Counted from the stretch's first letter, positions 17,838-26,626 are shown. The stretch: 64,000 bases of DNA from CAYZZU01 sp964483105 (GCA_964483105.1 CAYZZU010000011.1:1-64000), one strand, 5' to 3'. Notes: a model not told the origin generated them from the sequence alone. Translations and numbers: made by a program.

Positions 17838-20800
17838 CTACGTCCGGAACCGCTTGTGGCCGATCGATCCCGCGAAACGGATTCCACACAACAGGATCAG
17901 TGGGAGGGAGAACAGAAGGAAATCAGGAAACCCTTGAGAAAAATCAGCCGGCGTTTGAGAGAGGGCACACCCTCCACCGCCTCCACCGCCGCCTCCGGAA
18001 GACCCGGATGTGCTGTTCGAAGAAAGAGGAACGCCGATATATCCCGGATCCAGGATCGTGCCGTCAACGACTCCATCGTCATCCCCGGCCCCTCCATCAG
18101 TCAGTGTATAACTCAGGGTATTTCCATTGATTTGGGCTGGGAATTGATAGTACCCCATGCGGGAGTTATATTTCCAGAACTCCGCGTTCGTCGGAATCGA
18201 TACATCCATCTGGATGAGAAGGGTAATACTCCCACCGGGCTGAAGGCCCGAAACCTTGTATTGGACTCCGCCGTAACGGAAATCCAGATTGGGCATGGCA
18301 CCTTCCGAAACCGGCTGCGCCAGAAAAACAACATCTTTCAGGGTCGCGCTTCCTCCCTGAAGCTGGAGAGAAAGACTGCCGTATCCCGTCCGAACTGTGG
18401 CTGTGTCCGGATCCAGGCGGTCGGGTATCCCGTCCCCGTCCGAGTCCAGGCCGTTCTCATTCGCGTCCAGGGCGCCATCATTGTCTGAATCAAGATCCAA
18501 CGCATCGATGATCCCGTCCCCGTCGCTGTCGGCCGGTGTCACCCCGTTCCCAAACTCCATTGCGTCAGAGATCCCGTCCCCGTCGCTGTCGGCCAGATTC
18601 ACATTCATCCCATACAGGGATTCGATCTGATTCAGCAGTCCATCTCCATCCGCATCTCCCAGAGGACCGTCCTGATCGTCATGATCCCGATAGTTCGGAG
18701 TGCCGTCACCGTCCAGATCCCCCGTTCCTTCCTCCTGGTCCATCGTCCCGTCGTTGTCCGAATCAAGATCCATCGCGTCGATGACACCGTCGCCGTCCGA
18801 ATCGAGCGGTTTCGCTCCCGTTCCGAACTCCGCCCCATCACCGATACCGTCTCCGTCGGTGTCGGGCAGATTCGGATAGAGGTTGAAGGTCACCTCCACG
18901 GAGTTGGTGATTCCATCTCCGTCCTGGTCGCCCTGCGGGCCGTCCGTATCATTCATGTCCACGTAATTCGCAATTCCGTCTTCATCCTGATCCCCGATTC
19001 CCTCGACCTGATCCGGCGTTCCGTCATTGTCGGAATCGGAATCCAGGGCATCGATGACACCATCTCCGTCCGAATCCGCCGCCTGGTTCCGCGGTCCGTA
19101 CTCCGTAAAATCATCAATCCCGTCCCCGTCCGTGTCCTGCTGATCTATCCGGGTGCCGGCCTGATATTCCTGGAGATTCGTGAGTCCGTCCTGATCGGAA
19201 TCGAGTGCGGCGTCGGAGGCCGAGGTCGGATCCAGAAGATAGGTCACCTCGAAACCGTCGGAGAGACCGTCTCCATCGGTATCCTTCGAAACCGGCGACG
19301 TGGCGTTCTGGTATTCCTGGAAATTGGTCAAACCGTCTCCATCCGGATCGGCATCGGCATCGGTTGCATCATTCGGATCCAGCCCGTATTGAATTTCAAA
19401 ACGGTTCGGCATCCCATCTCCATCGGAATCCGGGGAACCAATCTGGCGAATCAGATTGTTGATATTCAGCCGCCCGCCGGTTACCGTCTTCCCGGTCAAA
19501 CTATCGACCGCGTCCACGGAATTGAGGATATCGTCTTTCAGATCCTGCATGGAAAGACCCGAATCCACGGAAAGGGCCAGTGCCGCTGCGCCCGTCACAA
19601 AGGGCGCAGCCGCCGAGGTCCCGCTGAAATAGGCGTATCCCTTCTCCGGCGTCGTGGTATAGATCGAGGAACCCGGGGCACCCAAATCCACCGTCGTGAG
19701 TCCATAGTTGGAAAATGAGCTCAGCGTGTCGTTTTTGTCCGTGGCGGCCACGGAAAGAATATTGGCCAGATCGTAGTTGGAAGGGTAATGAGACGATGTA
19801 TCGGTATTCACACCGCTGTTCCCCGCGGAGGTGACCACCAGGACCCCTGCATCCAGTGCATCCTGGAAAGCGGACTTCAAGGCCTCCGAATAACTCGTTC
19901 CACCCCAGCTGCAATTGATGACCCGGGCGCCGTTCTGAACGGCATAATCCAGGGCGAGAATCGCGTCAGAAACGGTCCCACTTCCAAAACTGATAAATTT
20001 CACCGGCATGATCCGCACATTCCAGCAGATCCCTGACACACCGGTTCCGTTGTTTCCGACGGCCCCGATAATGCCGGCCACTTCGGTTCCGTGCTGATCC
20101 TCCGAACTGCCGTCATAGACCGTGGCATCACCATGCTTGAAGTCCCAGCCGTTTACGTCATCCACGTACCCGTTTCCGTCATCATCAATTCCGTTGTCCG
20201 GAATTTCACTTGGATTGACCCAGATGTTTCCCGCAAGATCCGGATGGTTCAGATCGATGCCTTCATCCACCACGGCCACGACCACTGAAGAGGAACCGGT
20301 CGTGCTGTCCCAGGCCTCCACGGCGTCGATGTCCGCGTCCGCCACTCCGCCGCTCGTGCCGGTATTGTGAAACCCCCATTGGTTGGGAAAGAATGGATCA
20401 TCAGGAGTATTCGTCGTATGAACAATGTAATTGGGTTCGCTGAAATCCACTTCGGGAATCCCTTTCAAGATCCGGACCGCCGCCTCGACTTTCATGGATT
20501 CAGGCAGTTTCACACGGCAGAGATTCCTATGATTCAGGATCTGCTCAATACTCATGCCGAATCCGTTCAGCAGAGAAACCATCTCCTCCCGGCTGACCGA
20601 CGGGGAGAAGCGGACCAGAATTTCATGATCCACATAAGGTTTCCCCTCAGCGCCGCTCTCCTCTTCCGGGGTCTTCTTCCTGTCGATTCCGGAACGCCCG
20701 ACGGTTCCCCGGTCATCCCGGCCGGACAGGGAAGCACGGGCATCCCGGATGGCTTGAGATTCACCGGAGATCGTTGGTTTTTCATATGGAACAGTTTGCG

Positions 20801-20924
20801 CATCCAGATTCCGATTCGAATCCGGTTTCCTCTTCAATTCACTCAGATCGGATACCAGAAGAAAGAAGAGGCAGAGCAGGAGTAATGCAATAACTCCAAC
20901 ACGTTGAATCGTTTTCTTTTCCAT
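17838..20924 (-). CDS. Secreted S8 subtilase with TSP3-type repeats and C-terminal sorting signal
   Basis: 1028 aa from ATG 20924 (GAGGG upstream; the frame to 20984 runs into the terminators). Order: signal/TM segment (about 5-25); I9-like propeptide (about 98-175); subtilisin domain with the catalytic triad D220 (AVVDEGID), H278 (DQHGTEVAG) and S437 (SGTSAAAP) and oxyanion Asn in SAGNSG; then about 350 residues of DxDxDG thrombospondin-type-3 repeats that should bind calcium; a choice-of-anchor-U-like beta domain; and a C-terminus of nine Gly, Cys, a hydrophobic helix and a basic end. This last part resembles the JDVT-CTERM sorting signal, processed by a membrane protease not seen in this window. 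Expression should depend on the riboswitch and twin terminators in its leader. The substrate is unknown; surface or biofilm protein turnover is an inference. Confidence 0.9.
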   Translation of the reverse strand: MEKKTIQRVGVIALLLLCLFFLLVSDLSELKRKPDSNRNLDAQTVPYEKPTISGESQAIRDARASLSGRDDRGTVGRSGIDRKKTPEEESGAEGKPYVDHEILVRFSPSVSREEMVSLLNGFGMSIEQILNHRNLCRVKLPESMKVEAAVRILKGIPEVDFSEPNYIVHTTNTPDDPFFPNQWGFHNTGTSGGVADADIDAVEAWDSTTGSSSVVVAVVDEGIDLNHPDLAGNIWVNPSEIPDNGIDDDGNGYVDDVNGWDFKHGDATVYDGSSEDQHGTEVAGIIGAVGNNGTGVSGICWNVRIMPVKFISFGSGTVSDAILALDYAVQNGARVINCSWGGTSYSEALKSAFQDALDAGVLVVTSAGNSGVNTDTSSHYPSNYDLANILSVAATDKNDTLSSFSNYGLTTVDLGAPGSSIYTTTPEKGYAYFSGTSAAAPFVTGAAALALSVDSGLSMQDLKDDILNSVDAVDSLTGKTVTGGRLNINNLIRQIGSPDSDGDGMPNRFEIQYGLDPNDATDADADPDGDGLTNFQEYQNATSPVSKDTDGDGLSDGFEVTYLLDPTSASDAALDSDQDGLTNLQEYQAGTRIDQQDTDGDGIDDFTEYGPRNQAADSDGDGVIDALDSDSDNDGTPDQVEGIGDQDEDGIANYVDMNDTDGPQGDQDGDGITNSVEVTFNLYPNLPDTDGDGIGDGAEFGTGAKPLDSDGDGVIDAMDLDSDNDGTMDQEEGTGDLDGDGTPNYRDHDDQDGPLGDADGDGLLNQIESLYGMNVNLADSDGDGISDAMEFGNGVTPADSDGDGIIDALDLDSDNDGALDANENGLDSDGDGIPDRLDPDTATVRTGYGSLSLQLQGGSATLKDVVFLAQPVSEGAMPNLDFRYGGVQYKVSGLQPGGSITLLIQMDVSIPTNAEFWKYNSRMGYYQFPAQINGNTLSYTLTDGGAGDDDGVVDGTILDPGYIGVPLSSNSTSGSSGGGGGGGGGCALSQTPADFSQGFPDFLLFSLPLILLCGIRFAGSIGHKRFRT

Positions 20925-20939
20925 GGCCACCCTCAACAC

Positions 20940-20979
20940 AAAAAAGGCCGAACCGTAAAAACAGAACCGGTTCGGCCTT
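20940..20979 (-). terminator. Leader terminator 2, proximal to subtilase
   Basis: AAGGCCGAACC / GGTTCGGCCTT stem (11 bp, 14-nt loop) followed by six T residues on the minus strand, 16 bp before the start codon. Its arms match those of terminator 1. Confidence 0.85.
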
Positions 20980-20984
20980 GCCAC

Positions 20985-21019
20985 AAAAAAAGCCGAACCG
21001 TAAAAGCAACAGGTTCGGC
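20985..21019 (-). terminator. Leader terminator 1, riboswitch-proximal
   Basis: GCCGAACC / GGTTCGGC stem (8 bp, 12-nt loop) followed by seven T residues on the minus strand. A perfect hairpin GTCCGG-GTGA-CCGGAC (21039-21024) sits between it and the aptamer. Confidence 0.85.
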
Positions 21020-21061
21020 CTCCGTCCGGTCACCCGGACAGAAAAAAGATATTCTAAAAAC

Positions 21062-21150
21062 TCTCTTCGGTAGCCCCTCGACCTGGTCTCTCCAGGCAGG
21101 TAGCTTTGCGCCTCACCCTCACGGATGGTTTGCCTTTATCGGTAGTTCTT
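21062..21150 (-). ncRNA. c-di-GMP-I (GEMM-I) riboswitch aptamer
   Basis: Read on the minus strand: GATAAAGGCAAACC, a short stem CATCC-GTGA-GGGTG closed by a GNRA tetraloop, GGCGCAAAGC, a second stem (CCTGG / CCAGG) and GGGGCTACCGAAG. These are the conserved blocks of the GEMM-I aptamer in the right order and spacing. The class usually senses cyclic di-GMP; a subclass in some deltaproteobacteria prefers cyclic GMP-AMP, and I cannot assign the ligand safely by eye. Two intrinsic terminators follow before the subtilase, so control by premature termination is the likely mode. Confidence 0.88.
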
Positions 21151-21263
21151 GTCATCAACGATCATGACATCTTATTTTTTGAAATCCTCTTACCCTTTGA
21201 TACCACCTCCTTATTGTGTCGCTCTCTTTTCCGACAGTCAGGTCCAGGTTTTCATTACCACGC

Positions 21264-21282
21264 CAGGGAGGAATTCTCCCTG
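21264..21282 (-). other. Leader hairpin near transcription start
   Basis: CAGGGAG-(5 nt)-CTCCCTG inverted repeat starting a few bases after the predicted start site of the subtilase transcript; it could form a 5'-end stem-loop protecting the RNA. The following leader (about 21151-21263) shows no gene. Confidence 0.5.
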
Positions 21283-21291
21283 TATAATGTC

Positions 21292-21320
21292 ATTATAGGG
21301 CCACGGACTGAGCACGTCAA
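21292..21320 (-). promoter_or_regulatory. Sigma70-type promoter of the riboswitch-subtilase transcript
   Basis: TTGACG (21320-21315) and a perfect TATAAT (21297-21292), 17 bp apart on the minus strand. The -10 is part of the 15-bp palindrome TATAATG-T-CATTATA (21283-21297), which could be an operator. The leader to the start codon is about 360 nt. Confidence 0.85.
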
Positions 21321-21409
21321 TAAAAATTTCATATTTTTTTGGCATTTTACGGAAAATTCAGGAAATATCCGGGGAAAACATCTCGGATCGGCTTAATAAC
21401 GGCGGTTCT

Positions 21410-22606
21410 TCAGGTAAGTTTTCCGAAAGCTTCCTCAATCCTGTCCAATCCCTTCTGGATCACTTCCATGGATGTGGCATACGAGAGCCGGAAATAGGCA
21501 TCGGCGCCAAAGGCAATTCCCGGCACCACGGCCACCCTCGCTTCCTTCAAGAGATATTCCGCCAGATCCAGGGAAGATTCGATCCGCATCCCGTGATACC
21601 CGCTGCCATAAAAAGAATCGACACGCGGGAAGAGATAAAAGGCGCCATCCGGTTCCACGCAGGAAACTCCTTCCACGGCGTTCATCCGTTCCAGCATGTA
21701 ACGCCTTCGTTTGTCGAATTCCCTCACCATACCGGCCACGGTATCCTGCGGACCGTTCAGGGCTTCCACGGCCGCCATCTGGGAGATGGAAGTCGGATTG
21801 GAGGTACTCTGACTCTGGATCGTGGCCATGGCACGGATGACATCCGCCGGCCCCACGGCCCAGCCGATTCTCCATCCGGTCATCGCATACGTTTTGGAGA
21901 CACCATTGACAAGGATCGTCCGTTTCCGGACCTCTGCGCCCAACTCCGCGATCGAGTGAAACACAAAACCCCCGTAAGTCAATTTATCATAGATCTCATC
22001 GGAAATCACGTAGAGGTCTTTCTCCACGATCACCTCCGCGATCTCCCGCAATTGCTCCAGGGTATAGCCACAACCTGTCGGATTGGAGGGGCTGTTCAGG
22101 ACCACCGCCCTGGTTCGATCCGTCAGATTGGCCCGCAGGAGATCTCCGGTCAGTCTGAACCCATCCTCCTCACGGGTCTCCACAATCCTGGGAACCGCCT
22201 CCTGGAGTCGAACCTGGTCCGGGTAGGAAACCCAGTACGGAGACGGAATGATCACCTCGTCGCCACGGTCAAAGAGCGCCTGTGCGATATTGTAAAGCGC
22301 GTGCTTGGCCCCACAGGAGATCAACACCTCGGCGGGCTCGTATTTCAGGTTTCTCTCCCGTTGGAGGGCCGCGCAGACTGCTTCCTTCAACTCCCGGATC
22401 CCGGACGCCGCCGTATATTTCGTGAAACCCGCCTCGATTGCTTTTCGGGCGGCCATCTTGATGTTGTCAGGCGTGTCGAAATCAGGTTCTCCCACACCGA
22501 ATCCCACCACATCAATCCCCCTGGCACGCAGTTCCCCGGCCTTCGCGCTGATTGCAAGGGTCATTGAGGGTTGAACAGAACCCACTCGGGCTGCAAAGAA
22601 TTTCAC
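21410..22606 (-). CDS. PLP-dependent class I aminotransferase, aspartate aminotransferase-like
   Basis: 398 aa, cytoplasmic, fold type I. Features: N-terminal RVGSVQPSMTL, GVGEPDFDTP, SPYWVSYPDQV, NSPSNPTG, and the PLP lysine in VNGVSKTYAMTGWRIG, all typical of the AspC/AspB Ig subfamily that transaminates aspartate and 2-oxoglutarate (and sometimes prephenate). The start overlaps the coaD stop by ATGA. No terminator was identified before the divergent leader region at its 3' side. Confidence 0.9.
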   Translation of the reverse strand: MKFFAARVGSVQPSMTLAISAKAGELRARGIDVVGFGVGEPDFDTPDNIKMAARKAIEAGFTKYTAASGIRELKEAVCAALQRERNLKYEPAEVLISCGAKHALYNIAQALFDRGDEVIIPSPYWVSYPDQVRLQEAVPRIVETREEDGFRLTGDLLRANLTDRTRAVVLNSPSNPTGCGYTLEQLREIAEVIVEKDLYVISDEIYDKLTYGGFVFHSIAELGAEVRKRTILVNGVSKTYAMTGWRIGWAVGPADVIRAMATIQSQSTSNPTSISQMAAVEALNGPQDTVAGMVREFDKRRRYMLERMNAVEGVSCVEPDGAFYLFPRVDSFYGSGYHGMRIESSLDLAEYLLKEARVAVVPGIAFGADAYFRLSYATSMEVIQKGLDRIEEAFGKLT

Positions 22607-23127
22607 GGATTTCCCTCCTTCAGATCCGGGCCTCTCTTGCTGATCTTCTCCCGGAATTTCTTGGTAACCGCTTCAGGGACCATCTCCTCCAGACAGCCCC
22701 CGAATCGCGCAACCTCCTTGATAATGCTTGAACTGAGATAAGTAAACCGTTCACTCGGCATCAGAAAAACGGTTTCGAAGTTCCCATCCATCTTACGGTT
22801 CATCAGAGCCAACTGGAATTCGTACTCAAAATCGGAGACCGCCCGCAATCCCCGAATGACAACCGTCGCATGCCTCTTTCTCACGTAGTCCACAAGAAGC
22901 CCGCGCAAGACATCCACCTCAATCTTCGGATGGTCGCCCATCACCTCCCGGATCAGGTCCATCCTCTCCTCAAGAGTAAAAAAGAGAGACTTGTTCTCGC
23001 TCGGCGCCACCGCCACGATAATCCGGTCGAAAATCCTGAGCCCCCGTTCAATCAGATCCACATGGCCGTTCGTGACCGGATCAAACGTCCCGGGATAGAC
23101 AGCGACCTTAGGCGAAATCTTCGTCAT
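22603..23127 (-). CDS. coaD: Phosphopantetheine adenylyltransferase
   Basis: 174 aa; fourth step of coenzyme A synthesis (4'-phosphopantetheine plus ATP to dephospho-CoA). The nucleotidyltransferase motif PGTFDPVTNGH and the C-terminal LSSSIIKEVA are diagnostic. The start codon lies 20 bp inside the 3' end of rsmD; rsmD-coaD adjacency is very common. Confidence 0.97.
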   Translation of the reverse strand: MTKISPKVAVYPGTFDPVTNGHVDLIERGLRIFDRIIVAVAPSENKSLFFTLEERMDLIREVMGDHPKIEVDVLRGLLVDYVRKRHATVVIRGLRAVSDFEYEFQLALMNRKMDGNFETVFLMPSERFTYLSSSIIKEVARFGGCLEEMVPEAVTKKFREKISKRGPDLKEGNP

Positions 23128-23680
23128 CTGAATCCCCGTAAAATGAAAAGACCGTATCCCCCACCTGCTTCCTCCGGACCTTTCTCAGCATTCCATAATG
23201 CCCCGGCAGGACATCATGCCGGTCATGCTCCGCGATTAACAGTCCCCCGGGGCTCAGGAGTCCAACGCCCTGAACCTGCCGGATCAGATCATAGGCCGCA
23301 TCATCCCGGTAAGGCGGATCCAGGAAGATAAGATCAAAAAGCTCGCCCCGGGATGCGAGATGGGCGACACAACGCCGGGAAGACATCGTCATTACCCTCA
23401 CCCGGTCCGAGACTCCGCAACGACGGATATTCTCATTCAGGATACGTATCACCCCCGGATCGGACTCCACGAAAAAGACCTTTTCCGCCCCCCGGCTCGC
23501 GGCCTCCAATCCCACGCTGCCCGTACCGGAAAAAAGATCGAGAAACCGGCATCCTTCAATCCGCGTACGGACCATATTGAAAAGACTCTCTTTGGCCCGG
23601 TCGGAGGTGGGGCGAACCCTCAGCCCTGCCGGAACCTTCAGCCTGCGCCCTTTGTCTACCCCTGAGATGATTCGGACCAT
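23108..23680 (-). CDS. rsmD: 16S rRNA (guanine(966)-N2)-methyltransferase
   Basis: 190 aa Rossmann-fold methyltransferase. SAM-binding FLDLFSGTGSVGLEA and the catalytic DPPY (FLDPPYRDD) are visible, as is the N-terminal RIISGVDKGRRLKVPAGLRVRPTSDRA cut here into the family pattern. It is first in an rsmD-coaD-aminotransferase run. Confidence 0.95.
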   Translation of the reverse strand: MVRIISGVDKGRRLKVPAGLRVRPTSDRAKESLFNMVRTRIEGCRFLDLFSGTGSVGLEAASRGAEKVFFVESDPGVIRILNENIRRCGVSDRVRVMTMSSRRCVAHLASRGELFDLIFLDPPYRDDAAYDLIRQVQGVGLLSPGGLLIAEHDRHDVLPGHYGMLRKVRRKQVGDTVFSFYGDSDDEDFA

Positions 23681-23752
23681 CGGATCCCGGGAACTGTTTT
23701 TTATCGAAAAACTTTCACTTTCCGATCAAGATAAAGAAATGCACTGAAAAGA

Positions 23753-24607
23753 TCAACGGAAAATTCCAGACTGAGATCTTTTGGTCAGGGTCGCCCAGGA
23801 CTCGGAGGAAACGGAACCCGTCTTGACCCCGGTCAAAAGCGCCTGGATGGAACCGAAGGCCAGCTCACTCTTCAGCTTGATCGGGACCTTCTCCTGATCG
23901 TCCGTCAACCAGATCAAGAGCCTGCCTCCTTTCTTCTTGTCAAAGATGAGTTCCAGATCTTCCACAACCGGCTCGATCTTGATCGCGTTGAAAAAACCGA
24001 GTGGCGTTTTGACACGCTCTTTCCCAAGAACCTTGATCAGAACCCGATAGGTCTTCTTGCCGTCGGTCACATTCAGGATGGTCGGACCTCCTTCCAGGTC
24101 CTTCAAGGTCCGAAGATAGTAAATCGCCGAAAGAGGATCATGGATGGACGAAGGAACACGCAGGATCTTTTTGACCTTGCCGTTCCTGATCAGGGTTACC
24201 TTCCGGTGGGTATGATCAAAGACCAGACTGACATTCCGATGATGCCTCCCCTCACGCTGAATTTTCTGATAGCCGTCCGAACTCCTCCTCGGCAGGTCCA
24301 GATCGGTCTCGATCCGGTTACGAACCTTGTAGAAGGTGTCGATAAAGGCATTGCTTCTGGCCGTCGTGACGATATGATAAAGCCCGTTTTCCCGATTCCC
24401 CCTGGAGATCTCAAGGGTCCCGGATCCGGCGGGAATAATCCCCCAACGGATATCGTAATGAAGTTCTTCGCCCACCCGGAGCACAGGCCCTTCTTTCAGA
24501 GAGGACGGCAATCTCCCCTTCGGACTCGCCGGAAGATTCTGAATGAAAAACACCGACACGAAGATCACCGCACTCAAAAGAGACCGCATCCTGTTACGGA
24601 GGTTCAT
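23753..24607 (-). CDS. DUF3108 domain exported protein
   Basis: 284 aa with a signal peptide (about 1-27). The body has GEELHYDIRWGIIPAGSGTLEI and a distal PLGFFNAIKIEP block, the recognisable pattern of DUF3108, a predicted periplasmic beta-rich protein family of unknown function in Gram-negative bacteria. It is spaced 72 bp from rsmD and probably forms the start of the same transcription unit. Confidence 0.8.
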   Translation of the reverse strand: MNLRNRMRSLLSAVIFVSVFFIQNLPASPKGRLPSSLKEGPVLRVGEELHYDIRWGIIPAGSGTLEISRGNRENGLYHIVTTARSNAFIDTFYKVRNRIETDLDLPRRSSDGYQKIQREGRHHRNVSLVFDHTHRKVTLIRNGKVKKILRVPSSIHDPLSAIYYLRTLKDLEGGPTILNVTDGKKTYRVLIKVLGKERVKTPLGFFNAIKIEPVVEDLELIFDKKKGGRLLIWLTDDQEKVPIKLKSELAFGSIQALLTGVKTGSVSSESWATLTKRSQSGIFR

Positions 24608-24906
24608 TCCTCACTCCCCCCTTCCCTTCTCCAATGAAAACACCCGTCCGAGTTAAGAAATTGCAAAGTCCATGCCGGATTATTCCGGTCTCCGGCACGC
24701 CATCGGGCAAACAGCAATACGAAAAAGGGACTCGAAGAAGCATAAAACTCAGGGGATTCAAGAGATGCCCCCCGATATGAGAAGGAACCTGTCCTGGGAA
24801 ATCGGACGTTGCACCCCATCCTTGTGTTCAAAGCGACACGTCGGCATGTGTTTTTTACGCAACAGGCTGCAGACAGATTTCTTCATTTGCGTCGGGCACG
24901 CAGTAT
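24608..24906. other. Intergenic region, no recognised gene
   Basis: The 299-bp gap between the YidC-like gene and the DUF3108 gene contains a 75-codon minus-strand frame (24604-24831) with poor protein-like character and no clear ribosome site; I do not call it. A stem GCCGGA / TCCGGC is visible on the minus strand (about 24672-24700) without a T-run. A small RNA cannot be excluded. Confidence 0.4.
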
Positions 24907-26421
24907 TTAAGATCGGCCCATTCGTCTCCCTTCTTTTTGACCTCCGGCGATCCACAAGAGTTGCCCGACGGAAAAGAGGGAATCCGAGAACCAGAAAAGG
25001 ACCAGACCGGAGGGGAAAAAGGCGAACAGCAGGGAAAACCCCACAGGAATCCAGATCCATGTCCTGTCGCGGCCCGGGTTGGATGAGGTGAGCCGCTGTT
25101 GCAGAACCATGGCGCCTCCCATCAGGAGAGGCAGAAGGAAGAAGGGGTCACGAACGGAAAGATCCGTAATCCAGAGGAAGAACGCCGCCCGTCTGAGATC
25201 GATCGAGTTGTTGAGCGCCTGATAGAGAGCCAGGAAAACCGGGATCTGGACGACAAGAGGCAGGAAGCTTCCGATCACGGCATGCATCTGTCTCTTCCGG
25301 AGAGGCCGGATCCTCTCTTCCGCCCGTTTTGGATCGGCTTTGTCCTCCTCTTCAATATCGTAGATTTCCTGTAGAATGGCGGGCATTTCCCGAAGCGATC
25401 TCAGATTGTACTGTGTGACAGGAAAGAGGAGAACGCGGAGAACCAGGGCAAGGAGTATCAGGCAAAGCCCGTAATTGATCACATATCCATGGAGCCACCT
25501 TAAGATCAGGAGAATCCCCTTGCCCAGAAATTCGAAGGTACCATAGTCCACGATCCGCTCCAAACCGGCGAAACAGGAACGGAGTGCTTCCTCGTCCAGC
25601 GGACCGAGATACAAAAGACCGGCTTCTTCATAATTCTCCCCCGGCCGCAACAGGAACGGGGAAGAAGACAAAGTACAGTAGACCTGTCTCCTGCCGAGGG
25701 GGAAAAACCTTGCCTGGACCGACCCGGATAACGGGAGAAAGATTTGCGTAAAATAGCGGTTTTCAAGACCGACCCATTCCACAGGGCCCTTTGAGCCGAA
25801 TGGTTTCCTGATCTTCCCCGCTTTTTCCCGCCGCACCTTTTCCCCGAGACGACTCTTCCAAGCCACCTGGAGGGTCCCCGATTCTTTTTCATTTTCCGGA
25901 TGGATTCCGTAAAAGGGGATCAGCCGACAACCTTCAGGAAAGAAAATCTCTCTCTTTCCCCGATTGGTCAGGGTAAACCGGAATTCCACGGCATAGCGTC
26001 CCTTCGGACGATAGGATTTGTGGAGCTCCAGTCCGTTCCGGAGAACCCGGGCAAAGATCTCTTCCGGACCGTTCGTTTGATAAGTGTACAAAGTATCATC
26101 GGGATCATCCAGCACTCCCGGAAGCTCAATCCGGACACCGGAGCGGGTTTTCAGGAGACCGGAGATCAATTCCACCGGGTTTCCGTTTTTTGTTTGATAG
26201 TCCAAGAGTCGAGCGGAGATAATCCTTCCACCGTAACGGGATAGGGCCAGATCGACTCCGTCCGTCCGCAGATGAACGGTCTGGAACACCTCATCGGGAA
26301 GTTGAGGCCCCTCGGAGACCTTCAGGGAGTGGTCCGTGAAGAATCGGTCCATCACGGGATCATAGAGAAGATACCCGAGGGAAGCGAGAACGACGATGAA
26401 GAGAACTGTCTTGGTTTTCAT
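24907..26421 (-). CDS. Divergent YidC/Oxa1-family membrane insertase
   Basis: 504 aa from ATG 26421 (weak ribosome site; the frame reaches 26460). N-terminal TM anchor (about 4-20), a large periplasmic beta domain of the Gram-negative YidC type (about 45-290), then five hydrophobic segments with INYGLCLILLALVLRVLLFP, LPLVVQIPVFLALYQALN, FFLWITDLSVRDPFF and FPSGLVLFWFSDSL. The usual NPLGGC-type stretch before TM3 is replaced by HAVIGSFLP, and the gene stands alone, not in the rpmH-rnpA-yidC cluster. This suggests a second YidC paralogue with a special clientele rather than the housekeeping insertase; that is an inference. Confidence 0.8.
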   Translation of the reverse strand: MKTKTVLFIVVLASLGYLLYDPVMDRFFTDHSLKVSEGPQLPDEVFQTVHLRTDGVDLALSRYGGRIISARLLDYQTKNGNPVELISGLLKTRSGVRIELPGVLDDPDDTLYTYQTNGPEEIFARVLRNGLELHKSYRPKGRYAVEFRFTLTNRGKREIFFPEGCRLIPFYGIHPENEKESGTLQVAWKSRLGEKVRREKAGKIRKPFGSKGPVEWVGLENRYFTQIFLPLSGSVQARFFPLGRRQVYCTLSSSPFLLRPGENYEEAGLLYLGPLDEEALRSCFAGLERIVDYGTFEFLGKGILLILRWLHGYVINYGLCLILLALVLRVLLFPVTQYNLRSLREMPAILQEIYDIEEEDKADPKRAEERIRPLRKRQMHAVIGSFLPLVVQIPVFLALYQALNNSIDLRRAAFFLWITDLSVRDPFFLLPLLMGGAMVLQQRLTSSNPGRDRTWIWIPVGFSLLFAFFPSGLVLFWFSDSLFSVGQLLWIAGGQKEGRRMGRS

Positions 26422-26539
26422 CCATATCAGAGTCAAGACCGCGCAACAACCGCGCAACAAACAGAACGGAATACCGTACGGGAGAATGCGGAGAGAATCT
26501 ATTACGGATCCGGCGATCGGCCGGAGTCTTTGATTTTAT

Positions 26540-26626
26540 TGGTGCCGAAGACGAGACTCGAACTCGTACGGGGAATCCCCCACTGCCCCCTCAAGACAGC
26601 GTGTCTACCTGTTCCACCACTTCGGC
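26540..26626 (-). tRNA. tRNA-Leu (anticodon GAG)
   Basis: An 87-nt cloverleaf including an encoded CCA end. Acceptor GCCGAAG / CTTCGGC, D arm with GGTGGAACAGGTAGACAC, anticodon GAG at 26592-26590 in loop TTGAGGG, a long variable arm typical of class II tRNAs, and T loop GTTCGAGTC. It reads CUC/CUU leucine codons. Confidence 0.97.

Noticed and set aside
24604..24831. 75-codon minus-strand frame overlapping the DUF3108 start by 4 bp
   Set aside because: The overlap looks like coupling, but no ribosome site is seen and the composition is poor.
24608..24906. 6S or SRP RNA gene in the gap left of the YidC-like gene
   Set aside because: None of the conserved blocks of either RNA could be recognised.
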